Source: Methylorubrum salsuginis
GTDB lineage: Bacteria > Pseudomonadota > Alphaproteobacteria > Rhizobiales > Beijerinckiaceae
Direction of reading: 5' to 3'
NCBI RefSeq assembly: GCF_900114375.1
Contig: NZ_FOSV01000004.1
Coordinates: 186,001-250,000 of the forward strand
DNA length: 64,000 nucleotides
Part shown: in pieces, positions 50,048-59,100 of the stretch
Numbering within the stretch: position 1 is the first letter of the stretch
How the letters are laid out: each line of letters starts with the position of its first letter
Notes under the pieces: generated by a model
Databases searched by the model: none
Told to the model about the DNA's origin: nothing
The model's input: the letters and a program-made list of their open reading frames with translations, nothing else
Translations under genes and position numbers: made by a program

Positions 50048-51184
50048 ATGCGCGAGCCGAACGCGATCGATTTCTGGCGTGGCGTCGCGCTCGTGACGAT
50101 CTTCATCAACCACATCCCGGGCAACTTCTTCGAGCGCTACACCTTCTCGCAATACGGCATCTCGGACGCCGCCGAGCTGTTCGTGTTCCTGGCCGGCTGG
50201 TCGATCGGGCTCGCGACCCGCGGGCGCGACGGCACCCCCGAGCCGCGGCTCACCACGGTGCTGCGGCTCCTGTCGCGCACCATCGAGGTGTACCGGGCCC
50301 AGATCGTCATCATGTCGCTGGCGCTCGCCATGATCGCGGGCTGCGCGCTCTATCTCGACAATCCGCTCATCCTCGAATGGCACAATGCCGGCGGCTTCTT
50401 CGCCGACCCGATCCAGACCATGGTCGGCATCGTGGTGCTCACGCACCAGCTCGGCTTCTTCAACATCCTGCCGCTCTACGTCGTGCTGATCGCCATCGCG
50501 CCCATCGTGGTGCTGCTCGGCCGCGTCAGCCGGGCGCTCGTGCTCGCCCTGTCGTTCTCGCTCTACGCCGCGAGCCTCGTGTTCGAGTGGAACCTGCCGT
50601 CCTGGCCCGGCGAGGGGGACTGGTTCTTCAATCCGCTGTGCTGGCAGCTCCTGCTGGTGCTCGGCTTCGTCTCGAACGAGGCGAGCCGGGAGAATCCGCG
50701 TCTGCGCTCCCTCGCCCGGCGGCTGACCCCCCTCGGCATCGCGCTCGTCGCGCTCGGCTTCGTCCTCGCCGTGTGGGAACTGCGCCCCGACCCGATGCTG
50801 GCGCCCGAGCCGCGCCTCGTCTTCACCTTCGACAAGACGTATCTGTCGCCGGGCCGGCTGATCCACTTCTGCGGGATGGTGCTGGCGTTCCAGGCGGTCT
50901 ACGGGCTGATCGCGCCGCGGGTGATGCCGCTCGCCCGGTTCCTCTCGGGGCTCGGGCGCAACTCGCTCGCGGTGTTCTCGATGGGATCGCTGTTGAGCCT
51001 CGCCGGGCAGTTCGTGCGCTTCCAGACCGGAGGCGGTATCATCGTCGACGTTTCGGTCGTAGGCTCCGGCCTGTTTGCACTGGGTTTCACCGCATGGTTC
51101 GTCGAATGGCGTGCCCGCAAGCCGCGCGCCCCGCGGACGCCGCCCGACGGCGCCGCCTCGCGCCCGGCCTCTCCGCCGGCCTGA
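50048..51184 (+). CDS. OpgC-family membrane acyltransferase
   Basis: 378 aa, about ten membrane helices. The N-terminus IDFWRGVALVTIFINHIPGN is the OpgC/acyltransferase signature with the conserved His. OpgC succinylates periplasmic glucans; alphaproteobacterial homologues modify cyclic glucans or other envelope polymers with acyl groups. The C-terminus is Arg/Pro-rich and cytoplasmic. The next gene, an SGNH hydrolase, starts inside this one in another frame, so the two are translationally linked and likely one O-acylation system. Confidence 0.92.
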   Translation: MREPNAIDFWRGVALVTIFINHIPGNFFERYTFSQYGISDAAELFVFLAGWSIGLATRGRDGTPEPRLTTVLRLLSRTIEVYRAQIVIMSLALAMIAGCALYLDNPLILEWHNAGGFFADPIQTMVGIVVLTHQLGFFNILPLYVVLIAIAPIVVLLGRVSRALVLALSFSLYAASLVFEWNLPSWPGEGDWFFNPLCWQLLLVLGFVSNEASRENPRLRSLARRLTPLGIALVALGFVLAVWELRPDPMLAPEPRLVFTFDKTYLSPGRLIHFCGMVLAFQAVYGLIAPRVMPLARFLSGLGRNSLAVFSMGSLLSLAGQFVRFQTGGGIIVDVSVVGSGLFALGFTAWFVEWRARKPRAPRTPPDGAASRPASPPA

Positions 51185-52101
51185 GTCTCGCCCTCGGGGC
51201 CTGCCTGATCGCGTCCGCGCCGGCCGGCGCCGAGACGCCCTCGCCCGTCCCGTCACCGTCCCAGGCGGTGAAGGTGGCGCCGGTTCAGGCGGCTGAGGCG
51301 CTCGACCAGAGCCTGTCGCCGGAATGCCGTGTGCCGGGTTCCAAGCTCTACACCTTGGCCAAGCTCAACGCGGTCAAGGCCGCGCTCAAGGAGAAGCGGC
51401 CGGTTCGGGTGCTGTCGATCGGCTCGTCCTCGGCGGGGCTCGGCACCGGGTCGAGCTATCCGGTCAAGCTCGAGAACGCGCTGGAGAGCGCGCTGCCGGA
51501 CGTTCAGGTCGAGGTCGAATCGCGCTCGCTCCCCGGCGAGGTCGCGAGCGGCGCGGGCGAACGCCTGCGCACCCTCGTGGCCGAGGTCGAGCCCGATCTC
51601 GTGATCTGGCAGGTCGGCACCAACGACGCCCTGGCGCGGGTCGATATCGACAGCTTCGCCGAGGCGCTCGACGATTCCGTCAAGTGGGTGATGTCGCACG
51701 ACATCGACATCGTGCTGATCGATCCGGTCTTCACTGCGAGCCTCGCCGAGGACGACTATTACAACCGCATGGTCAGCACCGTGCAGGAGGTCGCCCGGCG
51801 CGAGGCGGTCCCCCTGGTCCACCGCTATGCGGCGATGCGCTTCCTCTCGACCCGCGGCACCGACGAGGCGCACATGCTCGGGCACCGGTTCCGCCTGAAC
51901 GACCTGGGCTTGCGCTGCATGGCCGAGCACGCGGCCCGCGCGATCACCCTGTCGCTGCTGCAATCCGATCCGGCCAAACCCGACCCGAAATCCGACGCGA
52001 AGCCGGATCCGAACACGATCCCGGACCGGACCGGCACCGCCGCCCGTCCCACGCCGGGCCGCGACTCGACCGAAGCGGCTCCCGCCACGCGAGGGAACTG
52101 A
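51094..52101 (+). CDS. SGNH/GDSL hydrolase paired with OpgC
   Basis: 335 aa from ATG 51094 (ATG 51106 is an alternative), overlapping OpgC by 79-91 bp in a different frame. Signal peptide (about residues 22-45, ending AGA). SGNH blocks: Ser in LSIGSSSAGLGTG (block I), Gly in RSLPGE (block II), Asn in QVGTNDAL (block III) and Asp/His in TDEAHMLGHRF (block V). Periplasmic. It may transfer or remove acyl groups that OpgC moves across the membrane. The C-terminus is Pro/Asp/Thr-rich and disordered. Confidence 0.9.
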   Translation: MVRRMACPQAARPADAARRRRLAPGLSAGLSLALGACLIASAPAGAETPSPVPSPSQAVKVAPVQAAEALDQSLSPECRVPGSKLYTLAKLNAVKAALKEKRPVRVLSIGSSSAGLGTGSSYPVKLENALESALPDVQVEVESRSLPGEVASGAGERLRTLVAEVEPDLVIWQVGTNDALARVDIDSFAEALDDSVKWVMSHDIDIVLIDPVFTASLAEDDYYNRMVSTVQEVARREAVPLVHRYAAMRFLSTRGTDEAHMLGHRFRLNDLGLRCMAEHAARAITLSLLQSDPAKPDPKSDAKPDPNTIPDRTGTAARPTPGRDSTEAAPATRGN

Positions 52102-52205
52102 CGCGCGCGGGGCGTGTGAGATAAAATTTCGGGCATTGCGCCGGGAGTCAGCAAAATCTTGCTTGGCGCTGGCCGGCAAGACGGCTAAACCATCGCCACT
52201 TCGAC

Positions 52206-52236
52206 AAAAAAGGCCGCCCCGGTTGAGGGAGCGGCC
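52206..52236 (-). terminator. Rho-independent terminator (minus strand)
   Basis: GGCCGC (52212-52217) and GCGGCC (52231-52236) form the stem; six As at 52206-52211 read as TTTTTT on the minus strand. It ends the candidate sRNA, or possibly the NepR-like transcript at 52411. Confidence 0.85.
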
Positions 52237-52302
52237 CGAAGTCTAGGGAGGAAACGCCCAAGAAGGGCTACGGGACCGCGACGCCATCGCGATCTCGTAT
52301 GA
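52206..52302 (-). ncRNA. Candidate small RNA with terminator and CCUCCCU stretch
   Basis: On the minus strand, three hairpins follow each other: CGCGA/TCGCG (52277-52291), GCCC/GGGC (52256-52268) and GGCCGC/GCGGCC (52212-52236). The last is directly followed by six Ts (52206-52211), a canonical terminator. Between hairpins 2 and 3 lies unpaired CCTCCCT (52246-52252), complementary to Shine-Dalgarno sequences. TATAAC at 52309-52314 could be a -10 box; the -35 is weak. The nearest minus-strand gene ends 109 bp upstream. sRNA status is inference. Confidence 0.5.
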
Positions 52303-52410
52303 TGCGAAGTTATATGGTGCGGCGCACAAAGCAAGCCTCGTCAGGCTGCGCCCTGTGCATGATCTGCGCCGCACGCGCAGCGTGGTGCGCTTTCGCACCA
52401 TGGCCGATCC

Positions 52411-52605
52411 TCAGGATCCGCCCCGCTCGCGCTTGTCGCTTTCTAATTGCCGGAGCAGTTCCGCCAGTCGCGGATCGAGGGTCTCGTCGAGCACGGGCTC
52501 GTACAGCGCCTTGAGATGGCGTCCGAGCCGTTCCCGTGTCTGCGCATCCAGCACCGGCCCCCCTGGGGCCGGCGACGATGCATCCTGTGCCCGCGCGTGA
52601 ACCAT
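52411..52605 (-). CDS. NepR-like anti-sigma factor, 64 aa
   Basis: From ATG 52605. The core TRERLGRHLKALYEPVLDET then LDPRLAELLRQLE matches the NepR two-helix pattern (LGxxLxxLYxxVLxxxxxxRxxxLLxxLE). NepR sequesters EcfG and is released by phospho-PhyR. A second NepR-like gene is at 28090-28269; neither lies beside phyR or ecfG. The C-terminus is charged and disordered, as usual. Faces the flippase gene divergently across a 302-bp gap. Confidence 0.8.
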   Translation of the reverse strand: MVHARAQDASSPAPGGPVLDAQTRERLGRHLKALYEPVLDETLDPRLAELLRQLESDKRERGGS

Positions 52606-52907
52606 AAGACCTACATTGATCGGCGCGGCCGGAAGGCAAGCACGGAGAGTGCAGCGCGGGACGGGCCTCGCTTTTGCCGGGCCGCCGGGCGCCGCGAAAG
52701 CCCGAGCGCCGAGGCGTTCGCTGCGAGCGGTGCCCCTCGAAGCGCCTCGGGCTCGAAGGGCCTCACAAAACGCCCGTCCACGGCCGGTATCCTCTCCGGG
52801 TGCGACGGCGCAGCGGGAGTTTTGTGAGAGACACTTAACCTCGCCGAAACGCCGGCCCCTCTAGCCTGAAGGTCGAGTGTGCCGGTGCGTCCGGCTCGGG
52901 GGAGGGC
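52606..52907. other. Divergent intergenic region, NepR-like gene / flippase
   Basis: 302 bp without a supported gene. It should contain promoters for both directions. I looked for the EcfG promoter pattern GGAAC-N16-17-CGTT and did not find it on either strand. Confidence 0.5.
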
Positions 52908-54308
52908 GTGGCCGTGGCGGCGGATGAGTGGGCGGCCGGCCCCTTCCCGGACGCGGCGTCCCCGTTCCGCCGGGTGCGCGCCCGGCTGCGGGCGGCCCGT
53001 GCCGGAGCCGGCGGCGCGGCCCTGGGCGTGTTCTCCCTGCGCATCGCCGCCGCGGGCTGCGCCTATCTCGCCCAGGTGCTGATGGCCCGGATGATGGGCG
53101 GCGAGGAATACGGCATCTTCGCCACCGTCTGGGTCTGGATCGCCATCCTCGGCCACACCGCGACGCTCGGGCTCGCCCAGGGGGCCTGCCGCTTCCTCCC
53201 CGTGGAGCGGGCCCGCGGCCAACTCGACGCGGTGCGCGGCTTCCTCGTCGGCGGGGCGCTCGCCAGCGCGGCGGGCGGCCTCTGCCTCGCGCTCGCGGGC
53301 CTCGCCATCGCCGAGATCCAGCACGACGTCCTCGACGGCCTCTATGGCGGCCCGATCCTCGTCGCGGTCGTCGTCGTGCCCCTCTTCGCCTTCCAGGACT
53401 ATCTCGAAGGCGTGGCCCGCAGCCAGGGTTGGCCGATGCTGGCCATCGCGCCGCCCTACCTGCTGCGCCAGGGGCTGATCATGGCCGGCATGATCGGCGC
53501 CGTGCTGTTCGGCGCGCCCGCCCATGCCTGGGTCGCCATCGCCTGCACGCTGGTCGCCACCGGTGTCAGTGCCACCGTGCAGGGCGCGGTGCTGCTGGCG
53601 CGGCTGCGCCGCCACCTGCCCGCCGGGCCCCGGACCTATCGCTGGAGGATCTGGCTCACCGCCTGCCTGCCGATCGCGGCGGGCGAACTCGCCACCAGCG
53701 CCTTCGGCTTCGTCGATGTGGTGCTGCTCGGCTTCCTCGCCCCGCCCGCTTCGGTGGGCCTCTATTTCGCCGCCACCCGCATCCAGCAATTCGTGGTCTT
53801 CGTCGCCTACGCGGCCTCCGCCGCCACCGCCCCGCGCTTCGCCGCCGCCCGCGCCGAGGGCGACGAGGCGGGCCTCGCGGCCCTCGTTCGGATGCAGGCG
53901 CGCTGGACCTTCCTCGGCACGGTCGTGGTCGGCCTCGGCGTCATCGCCGCCGCGCCGCTTCTCCTCGGGCTGTTCGGCTCGGACTTCCACGACAGCCTGC
54001 CGGTGCTGGCGATCCTGGTGGCGGGCGGCGTGACGGCGAGCCTGTTCGGGCCGGGCGAGGACATCCTGATCATGCTCGGCGGCGAGCGGCTCTGCGTCGC
54101 CATCACCCTCGCCATGCTGGCGCTCGCCGTCCTGCTCTGCCTCGTCCTCATTCCCTGGCTCGGCATCGTCGGGGCGGCTCTGGCCATGGCGGGCGCGACG
54201 GCCTTGCGCGGTCTCGCGATGGCGGCCGGCGCCAGGGCGGTGCACGGCATCGCCACGCCGGCCTTCGCCCGCGCCGCGCCGTCGCCCGGCCGAAAGGGGG
54301 CGGCCTGA
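52908..54308 (+). CDS. Polysaccharide flippase, Wzx/MurJ-like (MATE/MVF superfamily)
   Basis: 466 aa from GTG 52908 (GTG 52914 has better spacing from GGGGGAGGG). Twelve to fourteen membrane helices with the polysaccharide-exporter pattern near helix 1-2 (LAQVLMARMMGGEEYGIFATVW) and a late GLFGSDF...LAILVAGG region. It flips lipid-linked saccharides to the periplasm. The following gene encodes a GNAT protein and starts 2 bp after the stop, so the two are probably a small exopolysaccharide unit. Confidence 0.87.
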   Translation: MAVAADEWAAGPFPDAASPFRRVRARLRAARAGAGGAALGVFSLRIAAAGCAYLAQVLMARMMGGEEYGIFATVWVWIAILGHTATLGLAQGACRFLPVERARGQLDAVRGFLVGGALASAAGGLCLALAGLAIAEIQHDVLDGLYGGPILVAVVVVPLFAFQDYLEGVARSQGWPMLAIAPPYLLRQGLIMAGMIGAVLFGAPAHAWVAIACTLVATGVSATVQGAVLLARLRRHLPAGPRTYRWRIWLTACLPIAAGELATSAFGFVDVVLLGFLAPPASVGLYFAATRIQQFVVFVAYAASAATAPRFAAARAEGDEAGLAALVRMQARWTFLGTVVVGLGVIAAAPLLLGLFGSDFHDSLPVLAILVAGGVTASLFGPGEDILIMLGGERLCVAITLAMLALAVLLCLVLIPWLGIVGAALAMAGATALRGLAMAAGARAVHGIATPAFARAAPSPGRKGAA

Positions 54309-54310
54309 CC

Positions 54311-55465
54311 ATGGGATTGCCGCTGCGCCGGTCACCGTCGCCCGTCCTCGACGTCACCGTCGAGCCCGTCGCCGCCATCGAGGCGGCGGCCTGGGACGCG
54401 CTCGCCCGGCGCGCCGCCGATCCGAACCCGTTCTACGCCCGTCGCCCGGTGGAGGCGCACCGGGCGAGCGGGCTCGGCCCTGCCGACCTCGCCGCCGTGG
54501 TCGTGCGCGACCCCGACGGTCTGGCGGCTCTGCTGCCCTTCGTCCTGCGGGCCGACATCACCGGTCTCGGCGCCGCGGTGGGGCAGCCCTTCCTCTCGCC
54601 CTACGTCACGGCGAGCACGCCCCTCGTCCTCGACGGTCGCGATCTCGAGGACCGGCTCGACGCCCTGGTGGCGGGCTTGGCGCTGGCCTCGGGCGGGCGC
54701 TGCTGGCGCTGGCCGATGCTCGCCATCGAGAGCCGCCTGGGCGCGGCCCTCGTCGCCGCGATGGAGCGGGCCGATTGGCAGGTCGCCCTCGTGGGACGCT
54801 TCGCGCGCCCGGTGCTCGACCGGCGGCCGGATCTGGCCGCCTTCCTGGCCGATCATCCCCACAAGGGCCGCCTGAAGGACCTGCGCCGCCGCCGCCGCCG
54901 TCTCGACGAGGCCGGGGCGCTGACCTTCGAGGTCGCCACGGACGGCGCGGCCCTGGAGCGGGCGCTCGACGCGTTCCTGGCCCTGGAGGCCGCGGGCTGG
55001 AAGGGCGAGGCCGGTACGGCGCTGGCGAGTCGCGCCGACAGCACGCGCTTCGCCCACGCCCTGTTCCGGCAGGACGGCGCCACCTCCGGCCCGCCCCGGG
55101 TGCGCGCCGATACCCTGCGCCTCGACGGCCGGGTGATCGCCGCGAGCCTCGCCCTGGTCTCGGGCTCGACCGCCTATCTCCTCAAGACCGCCTACGACGA
55201 AACCCTGCGCGCCCACGCTCCCGGCCTGGTGCTGGAGGACGAGATCGTGCGGGCGCTGCACGACACCGCCTTCGCCGACCGGCTCGACTCCGCCACCTTG
55301 CCGGGCTCGCCCCTGGAGAGCCTGTTTCCCGAGCGCATGCGGATCGCCGAGATTCTGGCGCTCCCGCCCGGCGGCAGCCTGCTCCCTCTGGAGCGCCGGG
55401 CCGACCTCGCCCGCTTCGAGCACCGGGCGCGGGCGGAGGTGAAGCGGCTGATGGGACGGCGATAG
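54311..55465 (+). CDS. GNAT acetyltransferase of the CelD/BcsL type
   Basis: 384 aa. The BioF2-like GNAT_6 fold has an N-terminal substrate domain (NPFYARRPVEAHRASGL, AALLPFVLR) and a second domain with KGRLKDLRRRRRRL, FLALEAAGWKGEAGTAL and the acyl-CoA/peptidyl transfer region SGSTAYLLKTAYDE. CelD-like proteins acylate saccharides in polysaccharide clusters. Follows the flippase by 2 bp. No signal peptide. Confidence 0.85.
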   Translation: MGLPLRRSPSPVLDVTVEPVAAIEAAAWDALARRAADPNPFYARRPVEAHRASGLGPADLAAVVVRDPDGLAALLPFVLRADITGLGAAVGQPFLSPYVTASTPLVLDGRDLEDRLDALVAGLALASGGRCWRWPMLAIESRLGAALVAAMERADWQVALVGRFARPVLDRRPDLAAFLADHPHKGRLKDLRRRRRRLDEAGALTFEVATDGAALERALDAFLALEAAGWKGEAGTALASRADSTRFAHALFRQDGATSGPPRVRADTLRLDGRVIAASLALVSGSTAYLLKTAYDETLRAHAPGLVLEDEIVRALHDTAFADRLDSATLPGSPLESLFPERMRIAEILALPPGGSLLPLERRADLARFEHRARAEVKRLMGRR

Positions 55466-55466
55466 A

Positions 55467-55563
55467 GCATCGGCCCGAAAGGTGGGAACCGGCTTTCGGA
55501 GAAAAGCCGATGCGGCACGACAACGTGGAGCATCGGCCCGAAAAGTGGGAACCGGCTTTCGGA
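55467..55563. repeat. Two direct copies of a 34-bp repeat with hairpin potential
   Basis: GCATCGGCCCGAAAGGTGGG... at 55467-55500 recurs at 55530-55563 with one changed base. Between them GCCGATGC (55506-55513) complements the first eight bases of copy 1. The same arm occurs at 28385-28425. Located between convergent genes (GNAT protein, sigma-1.1 protein). Confidence 0.85.
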
Positions 55564-55589
55564 AAGAGACGATCCTCGCGACGCTGGCC

Positions 55590-56015
55590 TCACACCAGCA
55601 GCAGCACGCCGGCCAGGACGACGAACGCCGCGAGACCGGCCACGAGGACGATCCGGTCCACCGATCCCGCCCCGGCGGGCTCGTTCGATGCGGCGGGCGC
55701 TCCGGCGCCTGCGCGTCCGGCACCGCCCCCGGCCTCCGGCGCCCCCACCGGAACGGGGGCCGAGGCCGCCGCACCGCGCTCCGGAGCGGGCAGGTCCGGC
55801 ACCGCCGTGACCGGGCGCTCGCCCCGCGGCCCGAACGCATCCGGCTCGACGCTGACGCCGGCCGCATCGAGTTCCAGCATCACGAGGACGAGGGCGTCCA
55901 CGTCCATCGCATCGATCGGCAGGAGGCGCTGGAGGTCGTCGGCGGTGAGTTCGCCGCGCTCGCGCCCGAGGGCGACGAGGCGATCCAGGGTAGCGCGGTC
56001 GATCGGCGTGGTCAT
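55590..56015 (-). CDS. Membrane-tethered sigma-70 region 1.1-like protein
   Basis: 141 aa. Residues about 4-58 (IDRATLDRLVALGRERGELT then ADDLQRLLPIDAMDVDALVL) match sigma-70 region 1.1, the acidic helical domain that occludes the DNA-binding parts of housekeeping sigma until promoter binding. Next comes an Ala/Pro/Gly-rich disordered linker (about 65-115) and one C-terminal membrane helix (DRIVLVAGLAAFVVLAGVLLLV). There is no sigma region 2-4. Topology is tail-anchored, with region 1.1 cytoplasmic. Function unknown; it could bind RNA polymerase or sigma at the membrane. Confidence 0.8.
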   Translation of the reverse strand: MTTPIDRATLDRLVALGRERGELTADDLQRLLPIDAMDVDALVLVMLELDAAGVSVEPDAFGPRGERPVTAVPDLPAPERGAAASAPVPVGAPEAGGGAGRAGAGAPAASNEPAGAGSVDRIVLVAGLAAFVVLAGVLLLV

Positions 56016-56040
56016 GCGGCGTCCCGTTTCTCCGCTCTCA

Positions 56041-56149
56041 TACCAAGCAGCCCGGAACCCGACCGATGGTCCTGTTCCGTGCGTCCGGCGAAGGCCCGCC
56101 GCCCCGCCGTCGCGGAGGCCATCGGCGATGCGTCAGGATCATCGCCGAT
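56041..56149. repeat. Dispersed double-hairpin repeat, copy 3
   Basis: A partial first hairpin with the GAT loop (about 56051-56080) and a second hairpin ATCGGCGATG/CATCGCCGAT (56121-56130/56140-56149), with the same linker as copy 1 at 16652. It sits just after the mfd-like gene's stop on that gene's strand and may terminate it. Confidence 0.82.
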
Positions 56150-56154
56150 CGGTA

Positions 56155-59100
56155 TCACCTGTGCCGGGCGGAGGCCTTCTCCAGATGGCGCAACAGCGCG
56201 GCGGCCTGCCGCGCCCGCTCCGCCGGATCCTCGCCGCCCCGGCGCCAGACGACGCGGTTGTCGCGCAGAGTGACCTCGTCCGAGACCCCCATCGTCGGCG
56301 GCTTGTGGTCGGGATGGAAATCCGCCGCGATCCCCTGCGGGCCGCCGCTGAGCCGGACGATCCCGAGCGACAGACAGCCCATGCGCAGGCCCGCCAGGGC
56401 GAACAACGCCTCGACCGGTTCAGGGAGCGTCCCGAACCGATCCTCGACCTCGTCGCGCAGGGCATCGAGTTCGCTCCGGGCCCGCAGCCGCAGGAGCCGC
56501 GCGGTGAGGCTCAGGCGGATTTCGGGTTCCGGCACGTAGTCGGCGGGCACGCGCCCCGCGACGCCGATCCGCACCTCCGGGCTCCAATCCTCGGCGGGTT
56601 CGCCCTTGGCCGCGCGCAGGGCCAGTTGCAGCAGGTGCTGATAGAGCCCGAGGCCGACGCGGGCGACGTGCCCGGCCTGGGCCTCGCCGACGAGGTCGCC
56701 GGCCCCGCGCAGATCGAGGTCGCGCGCCGCGATGGCGAAGCCCGCCCCCAGCCGGTCGAGGGCCTCCAGCGTGCGAAGCCGCTTCTCGGCGGTGGCGCTC
56801 AGCGGCTTGTCGGGATGACCCAACAGCCAGACGCTGCCCCGCCTCTGCCCGCGCCCGACCCGGCCGCGCAGCTGGTGGAGCTGGGACAGCCCGAAGCGTT
56901 CGGCGTCGAAGACCAGCATCGTGTTAGCCCGCGGCACGTCGAGCCCGCTCTCGATGATGCTGGTGGCGAGCAGCACGTCGCCCGCGCCGTCGGCGAAGCG
57001 GACCATGGCGGCATCCATCTCCGCGGGCTTCATCGCGCCGTGCGCCGTCACCACGTCGAGGTCAGGCACCAGGGCGGCGAGGCGCTCGCGCATCGGCGCG
57101 ATGTCCTCGATGCGCGGACACACGACGAAGCTCTGGCCGCCGCGACGATGCTCGCGGGTCAGCGCGGCGCGCAAGGTGTCGTCCGCGAGCGGGGCGATCA
57201 CCGTGCGGATCGGGCGGCGCACGGCGGGCGGCGTGGCGATGACGCTGAGGCTCTGGAGACCGACCATCGCGGTCTGGAGCGTGCGCGGGATCGGCGTCGC
57301 GGAGAGCGTCAGGAGATGCGCGTCGCCCGCCGCCTTGCGGAGAGCAGCCTTGGTCTTGGTGCCGAAGCGCTGCTCCTCGTCGATGATGGACAGCCCGAGA
57401 TCGTGGAAGCGGACGCCGCGCCCGGCGAGGGCCTGGGTGCCGACGACGAGGCGCACCGAGCCGTCTTCGAGCCCCTGTCTCACCCGCCGTGCCTCGGCCG
57501 GCGCCACCAGCCGCGAGAGCTGCGCCACCGCGATGCCGAAGCGGGCGAAGCGCCGCTGGAAGGTTTCCGCATGCTGGCGCGCCAGCACGGTGGTCGGCGC
57601 CATCACGGCGACCTGCCGCCCGGCGAAGACGGCCGCGGCCGCCGCGCGCAGAGCCACCTCGGTCTTGCCGAAGCCGACATCGCCGCAGACCAGCCGGTCC
57701 ATCGGCGCCTCGCCCGCGAGATCGGCCAGCGTCGCCTCGATGGCGCGGGCCTGGTCCCCCGTGAGGGCGAAGCCGAAGCCCGCCGCGAAGCGCTCCATGT
57801 CCCGCGCGGGCGCAACGATCCGCGGGGCGCGGGCCGTGCGCCGCTCCTGCGCCGCCTTCAGCATCGCGCGGGCCGCCTTGGCGAGGGCGGCCTCCGTCTC
57901 CAGCCGGCGCCGGGCCCAGGTGCCGCCGTCGAGCCGGTCGAGGGAGACGGCCTCGGCCTCCGAGCCGTAGCGCCAGATGCGGTCCGCTTGGGCCGCCGGC
58001 ACCATCAGGACGGCGTCGTCGGCGAAGCGCAGGCGCAAGGCGTCCTCCTCGGCGCCGTTCCCGCCCGGGATCGCCTCCAGCCCCTCGAACACGCACAGGC
58101 CGTGGTCTCGATCGACCGCGACGTCGCCGACGCGCAGCTCGACCTCGCCGATGGGCAGCATCGCGACCTGGCGCGGCGCGTCCGCCTCGGCGCCGCCGAA
58201 CAGGTCGGCGGCGGCGATCACCGTGGCGCCGGCCTCCGGCACGCGGAAGCCCGCCCGGATCGGCGCTTCGAGCGCCAGCATCGCGCCCGGCGCGGCGTCC
58301 GCCACCTCGCTCCAGCCGTCGATCAGGCGCAAGTCGCGCCCGTCCTGCTCGGCCGCCGCCCGCACGAGTCGACGTAAGGGGGCCTTGGGGCCCGCGAGCA
58401 CGATGCGGTCGCCGGCCTTCAGGCGTTGTTTCAGGGTCTTGGCGAAGGCGGATTCCGGGCGGCGCTCTCGCACGAAGGGCGACAACGCGTTCGCGTCTCC
58501 TTCCGCAGCGCTGGCGGTGGCGAGGCCGCGCTTCTCGACCAAAGCCGTCCAGTCGGTGAGTCGGAGATAGAGGGCGCCGTCGTTGGTGGATCCTGGGCTC
58601 TCCTCCCGCGCCTCGTCGAGCTGCTCGAAGAAGGCCGCGACGCGCTCGTCGACGCCCGCCTCGACCACGAGGCGGGCCTCGGGCACGTAATCCAGCACCG
58701 TCGCGAGTTCGCGGTAGTGGCGCGCCAACCGGTGCTCCTCGCCGGAAAACGGCGTCACCGCGACCCCGGACTCCGCATCCGGCACGATCTCGGTCGCGGG
58801 ATCGATCACCAGCCGCTCGGTCTCGACGCGGGAGCGCTGCGAGACCGGATCGTAGGCGCGGATCGCCGTGACGCGCCCCTCCGCATGCTCGATGCGGCAG
58901 GGCAGGGGGGCGGCGGCGGGAAACACGTCGATGGTCCGGCCCCGGACCGCGACCTCGCCGGGCTCGTCCACCCGGTCGTCGATCTGGTAGCCGAGCCGGG
59001 CGAGCTGCGCCGTCAACGCCTCCGGATCGAGCCGGTCGCCGACGCGGATCTCCACATGGGCCGTGGCCCAGGTTCCTGGGGGCGGCACCCGCTGCAGCAG

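Noticed and set aside
54775..58377. A 1200-codon plus-strand frame across the GNAT, sigma-1.1 and mfd-like genes
   Set aside because: It crosses three well-supported genes and two repeats, has Arg/Ala/Gly/Pro-biased composition and no recognisable domain.
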